Positions 24,010 through 36,900 of a stretch of 64,000 nt of DNA are shown here, piece by piece (the stretch's first letter is position 1; the number at the start of each line of letters is the position of its first letter). Below the pieces are notes generated by a model. That model was not told the DNA's origin and did not search any database. It saw only the letters and a list, made by a program, of their open reading frames with translations. The position numbers were made by a program, and so were the translations under genes. The stretch covers positions 58,409,485-58,473,484 of the forward strand of contig NC_086248.1 in the NCBI RefSeq assembly GCF_021018805.1, in the 5' to 3' direction. This DNA is from Prinia subflava. Lineage: Eukaryota > Chordata > Aves > Passeriformes > Cisticolidae.

Positions 24010-24297
24010 GCTACAGAGCACATGAATTCTGTTAGCCCTTGACTACTGTGACCATGTTTGCAGCTTATCCCTGCAGCTGAAATGCAGTCCTTGTATGCAG
24101 TGACTGGACAGTATGAGGTACTTTCAGACTGGCTGTTTGTTTGCCTTCTGCCAGACTTTTTTCACCTATCCTTGATTGGTTACTCTTGGCCATGGGCTTT
24201 TTTCCCACCTGTTACCCTTGTTACACTTCCAAGCATATGACTTTCAAGTCATATTTAAATGTCAAATTTCAAGGCATATTTATTGTACACGTACCAG

Positions 24298-25445
24298 AAG
24301 AATCATAAAATAATAGAGTATCCTGCATTGGAAGGGGTCCACAAGGATCATTGAACTCCTGGCCCTGCACAGGACAGCCCCAAGAGTCACACCATGTGCC
24401 TGGGAGCATTGTTCAAACACTTCTTGACCTCAGTCAGGCATGGTGCTGTGACTGCTTCCCTGGGGAGCCTGTTCCAGTGCTCAGCCACCCTCTGGGTCAA
24501 GAGTCTTTTCCTAAAATCTAAACTAAACCACCTCTGACACAACTTCAGGACATTCCCTTGGGCGCTGTCACTGGTCACCATGGAGGAGAGGTCAGTGCCT
24601 ACCCCTCCTCTTCCCTCATGAGGAAGTTCTAACTGCAGTGAGGTCTTCCTCAGTCTCCTCCAGGCTGAATGGGCCAAGTGACCTCAGCTGCTCCTCATAC
24701 AGCTTCTCCTCAAGGCCTTCACTATCTGTCACCCCACTTTGGATGCTAATAGCTTCATATCCTTGTCGTATTGTGACACCCAAAACTGCCCCCAGCACTG
24801 GAGGTGAGGCTGCCCCAGCTCAGAGCAGAGCAGGACAATCCCCTCCCTTGCCCTGCTGTGATGCTGTGCCCGATGTCCCCCAGGACAGGGCTGGCCCTCC
24901 TGGCTGCCAGGGCACTGCTGGCTCGTGTTCAGCTTGCCACTGACCAGGACCCTCAGGTCCCTTTTTGTGGCTCTGCTTTCCAACATCTCGCTCCCCACTC
25001 TTTGTACATCCAGGGTTGTTCCACCCCAAGTGCAGAATCCAGCACTTTCTCTTGAACTTCTTAAGGCTGGTAGTTACTCAGCCCTCTAATTTGTTTAAGT
25101 TTCTCTGCAGGAGCCCTCTTTTACCCCACTAGTGACAGGTCACCAGTCTGATGTCACCTCATAACCCTTTGTGCTCCTCACATGAGCCAGTTGCTCACCG
25201 GTCTCACGATGAGTTTATCTAGCCATGAGCTGGACATTGTGTTCAGAAGGACACTGACAAAACTAAAAAGATTATGCCAACTGGCTTCCCTTGATCAGAT
25301 AGGTGTGTTACCTTGTCATAAAGGGAGACTAAGTTTGAAAAGCAGGACTTTCCTCTCATGAAGTCATGTTGTCTGTGACTGATGACAGTATTGCCCCTTA
25401 GGGGTTTTTTAGTAACTCCCAGAATAATCTTCCCAAAAATTTTAC
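24298..25445 (-). mobile_element. CR1 LINE fragment, minus strand, about 1.15 kb (longest in window)
   Basis: Left end AGAATCATAAAATAATAGAG followed by TTGGAAGGGGTCCACAAGGA is the CR1 3' terminus in reverse. The copy then runs through GGACAGCCCCAAGAGTCACA and CTGGGGAGCCTGTTCCAGTG. The right part keeps the CATGAAGTCATGTTGTCTGT block from the 3' end of the reverse transcriptase region. 5'-truncated and full of stops. Antisense to ESR1. Confidence 0.94.
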
Positions 25446-28400
25446 CCTAAATATGTGTATTTATTAGTTTGGTTTGATGAAATTGGCTTAAACACGAATG
25501 GGTCTGTATGTTCAGAAACTGTTTATTTCTTTCACTGGGCCCTGAACTGTGCACTGTTAGTCCAAGGGACTGCAGAGGCTTTCTTCCTAGGGATTTCTGT
25601 GACAATAACAAGGAGCTGCAGATAAACCTTTTTTGCTGGGGCAAATACTCAAGCATTTTTACAAGTAGGTTTCAGATTTTCCCCAGTGCCTCTTTCCTTC
25701 TCTGCTGCCCATCACGTTTTTGGATTTGGCAGCCCTGCCTAGTCTTTTTTTTCTGTATTCTTACAAGTAGCTAGCAACAGTTTCTTGGAGATGTCCTGGT
25801 GGTAAGCTGTTTGGGAAAATGTGTTTGTCTCTTCTCTAGCTGTTTCAAGAGGTCTGTATGCACTTTGATGAACTCCAAAGCACTACTTTAAGTAGCTTTT
25901 TATTTCACCCAGGTTTATTTTCCTGTGGCTTAGAGCCCTCAGATTTCTTTGTTATGACCACACGTGGCTGTACCAGTGTTTTGTTTCAAAAGTTCATTTT
26001 GAAATGTAGTATGCCCCTTAAAGTAACATTTTAAAGATTTCGTTCTAAAAAAATCTAATTTGCAACATTCAATCGGTTTTGGTTGGAATTTTTGAAACAA
26101 TGGTATCTAAATTATAATGTTGCATTTTGCAATCCACATTCCTAGTTAACAATTTTTTGAGGGTGTTGTAAATGAGAAAATTTAAATATTTCAAGCATTT
26201 TTCTTAAAAATGTCATTAATGGTCATTGAAAGATTTTCCAAGGAATTCAGTGAACCTTTGGATAATGGGTTAAACAATGTGTGCATCCTTAATACTTGGA
26301 AAGAGGACTTACCCAAAAATAAGAAGATCATATGAACACTTAGAAGTCCTATAAAGGCACAGTAAAGAAAGATTTGTGACTGATTCCTGTGTTTTTGCTG
26401 GTACTTGCCTTTGAAATAGTTTGGAGGTAAGTGTAAGAATCTGACAGTACTTCCTGAAATACCTTTTTCCAATTTATTGAGTGCACTTAACCTTTTCCTT
26501 TCAGATGTTTGGATTGTGCTAGTTTATCTGAGCATTAAAAACAGGGGGAAAAAAAAAGTACCCTGGTGTCTGGGTAATTTTGGAAAAGGTTTTCCAGAGT
26601 GAAACCTGGAGAAAATACTTTTTCTGGATGTGTTATGAAAGGATAAACTTCAGACTTTTCACAAAAGCCATATTATAATTCTAAGACTCTTACAAGAAAT
26701 ACAGGGGTGCAATTTCTAGCCGAGACCTTGCGGGATAGAATAACTTTAACAGAGACAAGGATGTCTGGGAATTTCTAAAAGTGTGAAATCTGTACAGGAT
26801 ATACATGAGATCGTTAGCTGAAGCTGGCCTTTCGGTTTGTTAATGCTTTCAAATGCTTTTCAAACCTTCTATTCTTCAGATTGTTTACACTCAAGTGAGA
26901 TATCCTAAGTGCAAGCTTCCATAGTGCTTGCCTGCTGAGCACTCCACTTTGGCACACTTGTGGGCACAGCCGATTGCCACACTCAGGGCCCTGTCTCCAG
27001 AGGCACACAGCAATTTGGTGTTGCTGCCAGAAAATCATATCTTGTGCAGCACCCAGGGACACTTTGTCAGCAGCTTTTTCATCAAGTTTGGCATGCTTTG
27101 AGGCAGTGGAATGAGGTTCCTCAGATTATATGACTCTTCACGCAGCAGAGTCTGGGACTGAGAGATGGTGTCAGGGACAGATCGTGCCCAGGCAAAACTG
27201 CACTTGGCAGGAGGTAGAAATGGGCAGAAAAACCCTGAGCAATTTGACCAATCATTATTTTGTATCCTAGGGAAGTGGATCAAATTTTTTTTCCACTGGT
27301 ATTGTTCCTTAAAGAGTAGAGGGATCATCCAATGAGCAGGGATTCAAAAGATAAACAAACCCAGTAATTTGCAGAGATTTCATTCCACACATCAGGCACT
27401 ACCATTAATTTTTAAATGACCAAAAGTTATCTGCCAGTTGTTATAGGTAGCAGAGAGCTGCAAATGGGTCACTTGAAATGTAAGTATGTAAGAGAACATT
27501 TTTTAGTGCTGCTTACCACAACAGAATCCGAAACATTAAATATTTCTGAAATTCTAAGGATCAGTGCAGTACCTGGCCTTCAGGAAGGAGAAAACTAATG
27601 AACAAGTACAATAACTGGAGAATTACTAAGTAGAGAAAAGGAAAACCGAATAAGAAATAGTCAAAGTGAAAGAGAAGATCACAAGTGAAATACAAGTCAA
27701 CAGAGTAATCTTTTGCAGAAAAGGCAGATTTTATTCTGTGAACAGAAAAACACAAAAACAGGTCAATATGCTGTTTTAAGAGAGACTGGCAAGGCACCTT
27801 TCAGATTTTTATGCACACTAAGGGGCAAGCAAATTCCTTATGAGAGCAGGAGAATTAGAAAGGAGACTCTGAAAGAAAGGATGGAGGGAGAATACGTGGT
27901 GTGGCAGGAAAGGGAAGGGAAAATGTGTACCAAGAGAGATGCATCTTAATTGTTTCCCAGGATAACTGGAAATAGCTGTGGGAAAATCAGCTTTATTTCC
28001 AGCAGAGGACTTGGGCTGGCCATGAGGTAGTGAAGCAACAAACAGTTCACAGAGACAGTGACAATAACTGGAAATATTGTAAGGGCAAGTTAAAACAAGT
28101 TCCTGTGGGGCAGGTCATGATATACAGTCTTTTAAGGGATGCTCTGCCTGCTTTCTCCTCCTGCTTAACAAGGCTGAATAGTACCTATGGATGTATCTTT
28201 TATCCTTTGTACTAATAATACCTTATATACTTTTTTTTCTTTGTAAATGTGCATTGCAGGATGAGAAAAAGTTTTGTTGTTTAAATATCTTTCTGTCAAA
28301 TCTTTTAAAAATCAGTATTTCTGCAAAATGGAAATCCCACTGTAAATATTTTTTCCTTGAAAATTGAAGGAGAGGAATTTTCTTGTCTGAACTTTTTCTT

Positions 28401-29084
28401 TGCAGAAACTAGGTTTCTGTGGTGATTTAACAAGTCTTCAAAATATTAATAGGAGAATAATATTTTCTCTTATTTCAGAAGGGAAATTCTGGCATATAGT
28501 ATGGCATTTATCACACGTTATGGCTTGCATGGCCTCTTTTAATTGGTTCTTCTAAGATGTATTTCTGGCCCTCATTTTATCCCAGGGGCAAAAATGTCCT
28601 GGCGCACAAAGCCTCAGGCTATGGGGAGTGATTACTCTGAAGGCCTGTCTTCTAAGAGAAGCAGTCCCACTCCAGAGGAGAAAAGACAGAATTAAAAATC
28701 ATATAAAGTGAGACCCTATATACAAATGACATTTCAGAGCTTTACAGGTATTACAAAGAAATACTTCTGATTTTTTTAAAATTTATATTTTTTAATTCTG
28801 GTAGGTCTGACTTGAACAACTTCATAGTTTGTCTTGATAGTTGATAGCACTTATAAAGAGTTGCTCACCACAGGATTGCAAAAATTTTAAAATCAGCCTT
28901 GGCAAAAAATATATAGTTATGTCCTTTTATGATTAACGAGTTATATGTGCTCAAGAGATGGCAATACTAAGGTCCCTCAAATCCTCTTTCATTACAAATA
29001 TCAGTATGGGCTTGTGCAACTTCTGGGCCAGGTCACAGGAAAAGAAAGGGTTATATATAAATATTACAGAAGCTAAATAATCAT

Positions 29085-29420
29085 GTCAGACTGGGTTGCT
29101 GGGGTACAGAGGGAGGCAGAAGAGCAGAGCCATCCTGCTCAGGATGTGAGGAAAATGAGTAGTGGTGGAGAAAGAGGAGAGCTTTGGATGAAATGCCTGC
29201 AGGGAATCTGGGCATGAGGGAAGTAGCCAGGCAGAGTCAGGCCAGGTACTAGAGGAGGGAAGTTTGTCCTTTCTGGACAGGGAGATGAGGCTGGAAGGGA
29301 AAGCCCTAGGTGAAGGTGAGCATAAGAATGGGACAGGTGGGGCTGGATGGGCCAAATGAGAGCAGTAGACGAGGAACATCTACAGGAGGACAGAGCAGAG
29401 GTTCCCACTGACAGCAGTGG
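29085..29420. other. Purine-rich + strand segment in intron 1, unrecognised
   Basis: GGAGG, GAGGAG and CAGGCAG words dominate the + strand. The minus strand is open for 186 codons (29139-29699), the longest open frame in the window, rich in Ser, Pro and Leu, but it opens at TTG and looks composition-driven. No family is recognised. Confidence 0.4.
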
Positions 29421-32400
29421 CAGCAGCCTCTGTGTGTCTGAGCTTTTACTTATCCTAAAACAGAGTAGAAGAAAGGACTTAGTGTCACTACATACAAGAT
29501 TTAGTGGGTGCCACTGATATCTTCCTCTGCTGCTGAATGAGTGATCTGTCATCCCATGCTGCATCAACACAAGTGAGGGGTCCACCAACACAGCCCTGCT
29601 CTGCTGTCTGACTGTGAGGCAGGAGGGTAACACTTTTGTTTTTCTAGATGTCCTCTTTAGAAGGTGAGAAGCTACATGCCAAAAAGCTATTATGTGCAAA
29701 TATTGAGCCCAAGATAAGGTGACCTGTGCAAATCTTATTTGGTCCCTTTGTGATTATTATTATAATTATTTCCATATTTATAAAGTAATTAAAAGTGGGC
29801 TGCTGTTACAATATATGAAAAGGATCATCTTGGAATGCCTCATACTTCTGTCGTGGAATATGTCACTGTAAATTCTCTACTCTTTCCCAAAGACTGCTAA
29901 CTAAAAAAGAAAAGAGGCAAAAATTATTTTGTGGAAGCAGCTGATTTTCTGGCCTAAAGAACTAAATTTCTGTCTAATTCTCTGCCACAAAAGCTTCTGT
30001 AAAGTTCAGAAATCATTTAAATCAAACTCTTCACAAGCACTCTGGTGTTGTATTGTAATTTTCTTTGTGTAGAATGGAAGTCCTACAGTCTGATTCACTA
30101 AGTGTTGAACATTTGCCCTTGCAATTGCAGACAAGAAAAGTAGCACTCTGAGCATTCAAAACCTATTTGATGGTGAGTACTTAAAAACTCAGGTTGCCCA
30201 TAGCTCAGTATATACTTTTGACCTTAATCTCTCTCAGTCTCATTTTTTATCCTTTCAGCTCAGAAGAGTATTGGAAAAAATACATTCATTAGGGCCTGTC
30301 AGCTGCTAAATTGCTATAGTGGCATGGAAATACTGGGAGGAAATTAATTCAGAATTCGGACAATGTGCTGATAGTAAGGCACCCGACACTGAGCAGTCAT
30401 GGAAAAAAATCCCTCACAGACAGAGCAGCTGCTCATTTAATAAATTCTTTTTTATTTGGTGCACTGATGAGCTGTTGCCCTTTGAAAAGTATGGTCACAT
30501 AATTAAAGATAACATAGATATACACAGGACAGATAATTGAAGATTTGAGCAGCATTTGCAAGATGCAGTTCAACCACTCTGTGTTTATAATCTTAATCTT
30601 TTTTAAAGGTATACTCATATAAAAAATATGTGTGGGTGTTTTTGCATTCACCTTATGTACAGAAATTATGAAACTTCTCTGCATAAGGAAAAATAAAACC
30701 CAGAGAATTGCTATTGCTTCAAAACTATTTCAGTTTTATGCTATTTCATAAAGTACAACTACACCACCATTCCTTACTTAAGAGTAATGAAAATGACCCT
30801 GAAAGTGAGCTTAGTTTAGATTCTAACAGCACTGAGAAACAGAATAAAAGAGAATCAATTTCTCAGTATTTATTTGAAAGATTTTTTTGTATGAATTTTA
30901 ATTTCAGACCCATAGAATTGACAAATAGATTGAGCTCTTTCCTATTTAGAACCCGTCCCTCACTCCCCTGATATTCCCAAGAAAAACTTCCACATTTTTC
31001 AGAAAGCTGGGCAGACTTCTATGCTGTCAAGGGAATCTGCTGCAAAATGATTAGCTGAAATGTATAAGCCATGGAAACGAATCCAAGGACTGGAAGTAGG
31101 GGATTGGGAAGTATTGAAAACATCCCAGTTCAGGTATTATATACAGGAACAAGTAGTCTGGGCTTCTTTACCCTCCAGTCAGTAGAACCTCCAGGAAATG
31201 TGGCTAGAGATGTTGTGGACCACTCAGTGACAGTGCATAAGCACGTCTCTCTAGGCTTCAATGCAGTCAGCAAATATTAGTGAGAGATCTGAGAATAAAA
31301 TTAAATTCTTCAAAAATGAAGCTTTAAGAGACTGAAAGAATGTGCAAATTTATACTGACTTTACTAGATAGTTCTAGAGGACATTTTGCTGCACACATGG
31401 AGTGGTTTAGTTTTGGCATATCCAAATGTAGCATTTCAATCACTCATTTTAAAATTACCAGAGTTACAAATGAAGGAAGATGATAAAACTAATGCCAAAG
31501 GAAATGTTTAATTTCATGTCAAATAAGAAGCTTTGATGAACCAAAAAGATAAGGTTTTGTTTTCATGTTGCCAGAGCTTGTCCTCAACACTACTGTTTCT
31601 TGGTAAATACCAAGATATTTGACATAAGTTTTTAAATTTACGTTGTAAAATCAAATTATATTTTATTTTAGTTCTAAAGACAGTGTTTCAATGTCTTCTG
31701 ACTACAAAATACATTTTCTGATACACTGTGAAATACTGCCAACATTTGAAGATTATTTTATTATTCAGCTTTCATATAACTTTATTTTAATTTATTTTTC
31801 TTACATTTCTCTTTTGTCAGTTCTATTTTTTTTCTCTTTGTCTACAATGAGACCGGTCAGTTTTCTGTTGCTTTCCTTGCCATTTTTCTTATTTGGCCTT
31901 CACATACATGTTCTGTTATTTTTAAAGTAGTCTTTCATATGATCTCTTCTCATTCTTTTATGTCAATATTTTTTCACCACATTCATGCACATCAATTTGG
32001 GGTTTTCTATGCAAGTAATCCTGTTGAGGTGTCCCTGCATTTACCCCAAAGGAGAAGACAAGATATGAGCAAAGCCATGAAATTAATAAGTGATCAGAGG
32101 AGCATTTGTCTGTCAGGATGGCCTCCTCCTGTCTTGTCTAGGTGCAAAGAAGCTGTTGTGCAGCTCTGCTTTGGTGGTCTTCCTGGTTACAGTCTGTATT
32201 TCCTTTGGCAGAAAGACTTGTGAAGGCCCAGGCAGCTGTCAGGGCTGTGGGAAAGGGAAGGAGCTAGCCATGCATCCCATGTAGAGGTATGAACTAACAG
32301 CAGCTTTTCCTCATCCTACAGCTTCTTTTCACAAACTTTCACAGCTGTGTTTATGCCATACAGAAAGTGTTGGTGAATTTGAATGATAAGTTTAGCGAGG

Positions 32401-35400
32401 CACTAAGCTGGAAGGAACATCGTTGTTATCTAAGGGAAATGCTGATTACTCTTGGTTTTTATGCTACAGCCAGGGGCATTGCTGATCATCAGGGAATAAA
32501 CTGAGGGCAGTGGGGCGAGAAAACCCTGCATATATTTTAGTAACCTAAACAAAGCCAGGGCATGGTGCAAAGATCAGCATGATGGCTCTCACTGCTGAAT
32601 AGCTTCACACTCCCAGGCAGGGCTTGGCCAGGTTAAGTGGCCCTCTTCAGGGCATGGGTCAGGAGCTATGCAAGGTGTTAGAGACAAAACCATCCTATTT
32701 TGAGGAGGAAGAGAATGTAGTTGTGTGTGTTGCGTGTGCTCAGAGCCATGGATCAGGAATCATTGGCACTCAGGGGGAGTCCTAGCTGATCTTCATCATC
32801 AGTAGAGTGTAATTGTCTCATGCACACTTCTGTTTTACTTTGCAGTCAATATATGGTTAATAGTCTCATATTCAGAGCTGCAGATGATGAGTGAAGGTAT
32901 AAAGCAGAGGTGTCTTGTTTCCTTACACACTCATCCAAGTGTGAAACATGAAAAGGAGTGTGGAAGACAAGTTTGTTCTGCTCTGTAGGTCCCAAACACT
33001 TTCCATTTTATGTCTGCTGTGTTATTACATTTGGGAATGTGCAGTAAATTCTGTGTTTTTTTCAGTTTCTTATCTCTTCTGGTTTTGTGCAGGCCTTGGA
33101 GAGAGGGCTTTATCTGGGGTTTTCTTTCTTTGTGATTTGTGGGTTTTTTTGGTAAACAAGGCAAGATCTTTTGGTCTTTTACAGTTTGGTTATTGTTTGC
33201 ATAGGTTACAAAGGGAACTGCAGAAAAGGTTCTGCTCTTGTATTTTGGGAATGATGGTCTTGCCAAAGTCATTAAGTCGGGTTAGGTTGTTGTACTATGT
33301 TCTCAAGAAGACCAGCCCTTGAAACCTAACCGAAAACTGGATGAAGAGTGGACTGTTATGTTTTCTTTGTCAGGACACAGCATCAGTGGTCTGTGGTGTA
33401 CACCAACTAGCAGCTGGTTTCTGGATGAAATCTGATATGTTATTTTGATTTAGCAATCTCTATTATTGGCATCCTCTTTTCACATAAAGTTTTTCTCCTC
33501 ACCTCCTCTAATAATTACTTGACTTAATTTATTACCAGCTTTTATTTCCACTGTATAAATGGAAAGAATGCTATTTTTGGGGAATATGGGGCTAGGGGTG
33601 TTTTAGTGTTCTTCCCACTGTGGTTTACCAAAGCCTGATTGCAATGACTCTGCAGGGCCAGTTTGCAAAACCTTGCTCAAGGGCTGCTGGAGTGGAACTG
33701 ATTCTGAGGGCGGGAAGCAGCAAGGTCATCTTTAGATTCCTTTTGCTTTGTGAGAGCCTGTGTTAACAGATTTATGGTGCTCCCCCCATGCAGCCTCTCT
33801 CTGGGAAAGGGGCCTGGTTGTGTGGCTGAGGATGGACAGGACCTGTGGGACAGACTACACACAAGCATGAAAAGATATCTGTCTTTACTGCATCTTCCTT
33901 CCTGATGTTTTCATGCAGCTTATTTTCCTTGGGGTACACATATTTAATGAATTTTTTTATTTGTTCTACGTTAAAAGAAGATTTTTTGTTGGTGTCAGGG
34001 AGTTTTTGAGTATTTTTTTTTCTTTCTTAATTAAAACTTCAATAAAAATGTGTTTGTGAACCCAGGCTTGATCTGGAAACAGGATGAATATTCTGAAAAG
34101 ATGAAAATTTAATTTATCTGGACTGATAGATCAGTCAATACTTTTTGGTATTTCTTAATTTTTTTTTATAGGTTTTACCTATGAAAGGGTTTTCTTTTGT
34201 ATCCAACTGGGAAAATAGGATTGCTTTAATAAGCATGTAATATTGGAAAACTGCTACACACCTGCAAAAATATGTAATTGTTTTGAAACTTGAATTCTTT
34301 TTCTCATACTGTTTTTTAAAGTGCAAAGTTTTAATTTCTTAGTATTTCTTATTGATATGAAAATAATTCTGGGAACCTTATCTTCTATAACATGCATATT
34401 TGTATCAGTTTTAAAAAAAGGATCAAAAATTATGCATATCTATCAAGTCACCATGTACATCTAATGGATTAGTCTATTGCTGTTAAAATTATATTGACCG
34501 TTATTGGATTGCTTGCTGGATTACTTCAAATGTTTAAAACATTCTTGCAGTTATGTGTACCTAAGAGTATGTATTTTAAAGAAGCCATAACATGGTTTAT
34601 TTAAACTTATACTGACAGAGGTGATAAAGCTTCAGACAGATGAGAATGGGGTGGAGAAGATAAGCAAGAACAGCTTTGATCAGTGCTCAGTAGAGGAAAA
34701 AAAAATGAAGTCAATTAAATGAGGCACTGGGATATAGCAAATAGCAAATTGGACAGAAGGTTCAGGACCTCGACAAGAACAAAAAATATTAGCTAGTTTT
34801 GTTGGGCTGGAAAAGATAAAAGGTAGTTATACGCACAATATATGTGCTGTATCCATAATGATTGATTAATGTTACTGTATTGATTTGAGTACATTTGAAA
34901 TTTTTTATTTTTTACATGTTAACATCTAAAATATTCAAGGATGTTTTCCCCTGCCTAGTTTCATAGAATCATACTGTCAATTGTGACATTCTCCAATTTT
35001 CCTGTCTCACTAAAAAGCAGAGATGAGTCATGTCAGCACTTCACCCTGTAAAATTCTTTATTTCTGCACAGGTTCCAAGCGAAAGAAAAAAAATATTTAG
35101 GTAAATGTTCAAAATTAGCTGGATAAATCTTGTATAGCTTGTATAAATCTTGGCAAAGAACATTGAATTTAAAAAATGCAGTTTACCTGAATGATACCTG
35201 TAGCAGTTTCTGCTAAGTTGGTAAAGGCTCACGTTTTTTTAATGACTGGTATATTTTCATTGAAAAGCTTTGGATTAATATCATATTTGGGGACAGAAAT
35301 TATCTATATAAAGTCTTGAGGGAATGGCTGAGAGTACAGGTGAGACTCCAGGTGCCTTTGGTTGGTAGGAAGCAGTTAAGAGATACTACAGCAGGAGATG

Positions 35401-36010
35401 TCAGGGGACTTAGGCTAGATGAGATACAAGGGCATGCCTGAAGGAATCAGAAAGCTGCTGGGGAGTACAGGTTTGGAGCAGGAAGGTGTGGTTGCTGCCA
35501 GATGTCTCGGTTCATCAAAGCAAGTTTTGCTGTGCTCAAGGAGGGAATAAGGCAAAATTAGGTACGTAGGAAGAAATCTGAAAGAGTCTCCTGGGCTCAA
35601 AACCAGGATGTGTTTGTTTGAGAAAATGTTGAGACTCTGGGGAGATAAATGCCACCTGTTTACTAATCAGCAATTAAAGCATGCATGTAAGTGGATAATT
35701 ACTATAAACAGTAGGATTCTTCATGTTTTAGCTTGTCTGGTGCTGTCACACCCCATGGTACTTGTCTCCTGGACAATTTTTAGTGCAGACTCTTATTGGA
35801 AAGCGTGTTTTGCAAGAATTGCCTTCCAGGGGCAAACCCAGAGTTCACTGGTGGTTCCCTTGGCAATTTCACATCCTCTCAGCTTTGTGTATCACACCTG
35901 CAGCAGCTTCCCATAATAACCTCTTCCCAGGTTCAGTGGATGTGAATTCATTGCCATTTACAGATAGATCTGTTTGGTTTTCACCTGCACAGCATCCTGC
36001 ACATGCTGGT

Positions 36011-36070
36011 CACGTGCATGTCTCGTACGTGTGCGGTAACGTCCGTGTCACTGAAACGAAAGTTCTTCGG
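36011..36070. promoter_or_regulatory. CpG and ACGTG cluster about 0.65 kb before exon 2
   Basis: Eight CpGs in about 60 bases in an otherwise CpG-poor intron. It contains the palindromic E-box CACGTG at 36011-36016 and TACGTG at 36026-36031, which also fit the ACGTG core of hypoxia-response elements, plus AACGTC and CCGTGTCA. A binding-site cluster is inferred from motif content only. Confidence 0.4.
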
Positions 36071-36235
36071 CAACAATTTTCAATACCTTTTTTTTTCTTG
36101 TGCTAAAGCAGCTCCTTAATTTTTATGAAAGTGGTATTGTAATGAGAAAAAGTACTCTTTTATGCAGTATTATATCTTGACAATGAAGGAAAGCTTGCAT
36201 CTCTAACTGGGCAATAACACTTGCAAGCAGTTTGG

Positions 36236-36286
36236 TTAATAATTTAAGTGTATATAATATAATAATTTAAGTTAATAATTAAACTA
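36236..36286. repeat. AT-rich tandem duplication (TTAATAATTTAAGT unit)
   Basis: The 14-base unit recurs with small changes around a TATAATATAATA core, about 0.45 kb before exon 2. Confidence 0.8.
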
Positions 36287-36709
36287 ATTCAGGTGCAATC
36301 ATAAGGGATTTTTTACTCAGATTCTCAGCCTAGCTGCTGATATTGCATTATGCTGAAACCTTTGGATGGGACCAGGTACACAAAATAGTGCTGGTTTTTT
36401 GGTGCTCCTTTGTACTGTTGAAAAATTGGTTAATTTATCAAATAGCTTTTTTATTTTTCAAGGTATAATTCCCAATATCTTCAGGTTGAGTTATAAGAAA
36501 TTGCCCTGTATCTTACTAATTCTGCAACTTTCCAAGTAGGAGAGAGGGCAGTAGATAAACTATTTTTTTATTATTATTTTTGTCTATCAGTTGTTTTCAA
36601 ACAAACAGGACTTCTTTCTTACAACCTGAAGCAGAGGATGAAGCTTGACCTCCCTGAAAGAACTATGCTTGTTTTTTTGTTTTCTTTTGGTTTTTCCTGC
36701 TGCCAACAG

Positions 36710-36900
36710 ACCGAGCTCGGACAGCAGACGCCACAGCATCCGGGAGAGGATGTCCAGCAGCAGCGAGAAGGGGAGCCTGTCCATGGAGTCCACCAAGGAG
36801 ACGCGGTACTGCGCCGTCTGCAACGACTACGCCTCAGGGTACCACTATGGGGTCTGGTCCTGCGAGGGCTGCAAAGCCTTTTTCAAAAGGAGCATTCAAG
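36710..36900 (+). CDS. ESR1: ESR1 coding exon 2: end of A/B domain and first zinc finger
   Basis: Encodes the end of Arg143 to the first base of Gly207. The acceptor is CCAACAG after a long T-rich tract; the donor is CAAG|GTAATG. Zinc-binding cysteines of finger 1 are C177, C180, C194 and C197. The P-box CEGCKA (194-199) is the form that selects AGGTCA half-sites, as expected for an oestrogen receptor. The RERMSS motif at 154-159 keeps an AKT/RSK-type site (S159, counterpart of human S167) and sits in a run of four serines (158-161). Base use is striking: about 55 of 63 full codons end in G or C and the exon holds around eleven CpGs, while the flanking introns are AT-rich. Length equals mammalian exon 2. 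Confidence 0.98.

Larger units (their letters stand above)
25446..36709 (+). other. ESR1: ESR1 intron 1, 3' part: unique AT-rich DNA to the exon 2 acceptor
   Basis: Over 11 kb with no recognised CR1 copy. It contains the purine-skewed segments at 29085-29420 and 35310-35600, an AT repeat at 36236-36286 and the CpG/ACGTG cluster at 36011-36070. The last 50 bases are T-rich and end CCAACAG at 36709, the exon 2 acceptor. Open stretches in this part begin at non-ATG codons or are composition-driven and no protein is recognised. Confidence 0.8.

Noticed and set aside
21736..25029. Several GC-rich frames on both strands in intron 1
   Set aside because: They fall inside the CR1 copies at 21376-22085 and 24298-25445; the diagnostic CR1 3' ends and stops show dead elements.
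29139..29699. 186-codon minus-strand frame, the longest in the window
   Set aside because: Opens at TTG, sits in a purine-skewed segment where stops on the opposite strand are rare, and shows no domain. Kept only as a composition feature.
36645..36709. In-frame extension before exon 2 that looks like a signal peptide (Leu/Phe-rich)
   Set aside because: It is the translated polypyrimidine tract of the intron 1 acceptor and opens at TTG. The CCAACAG acceptor and the known exon 2 length fix the boundary at 36710.
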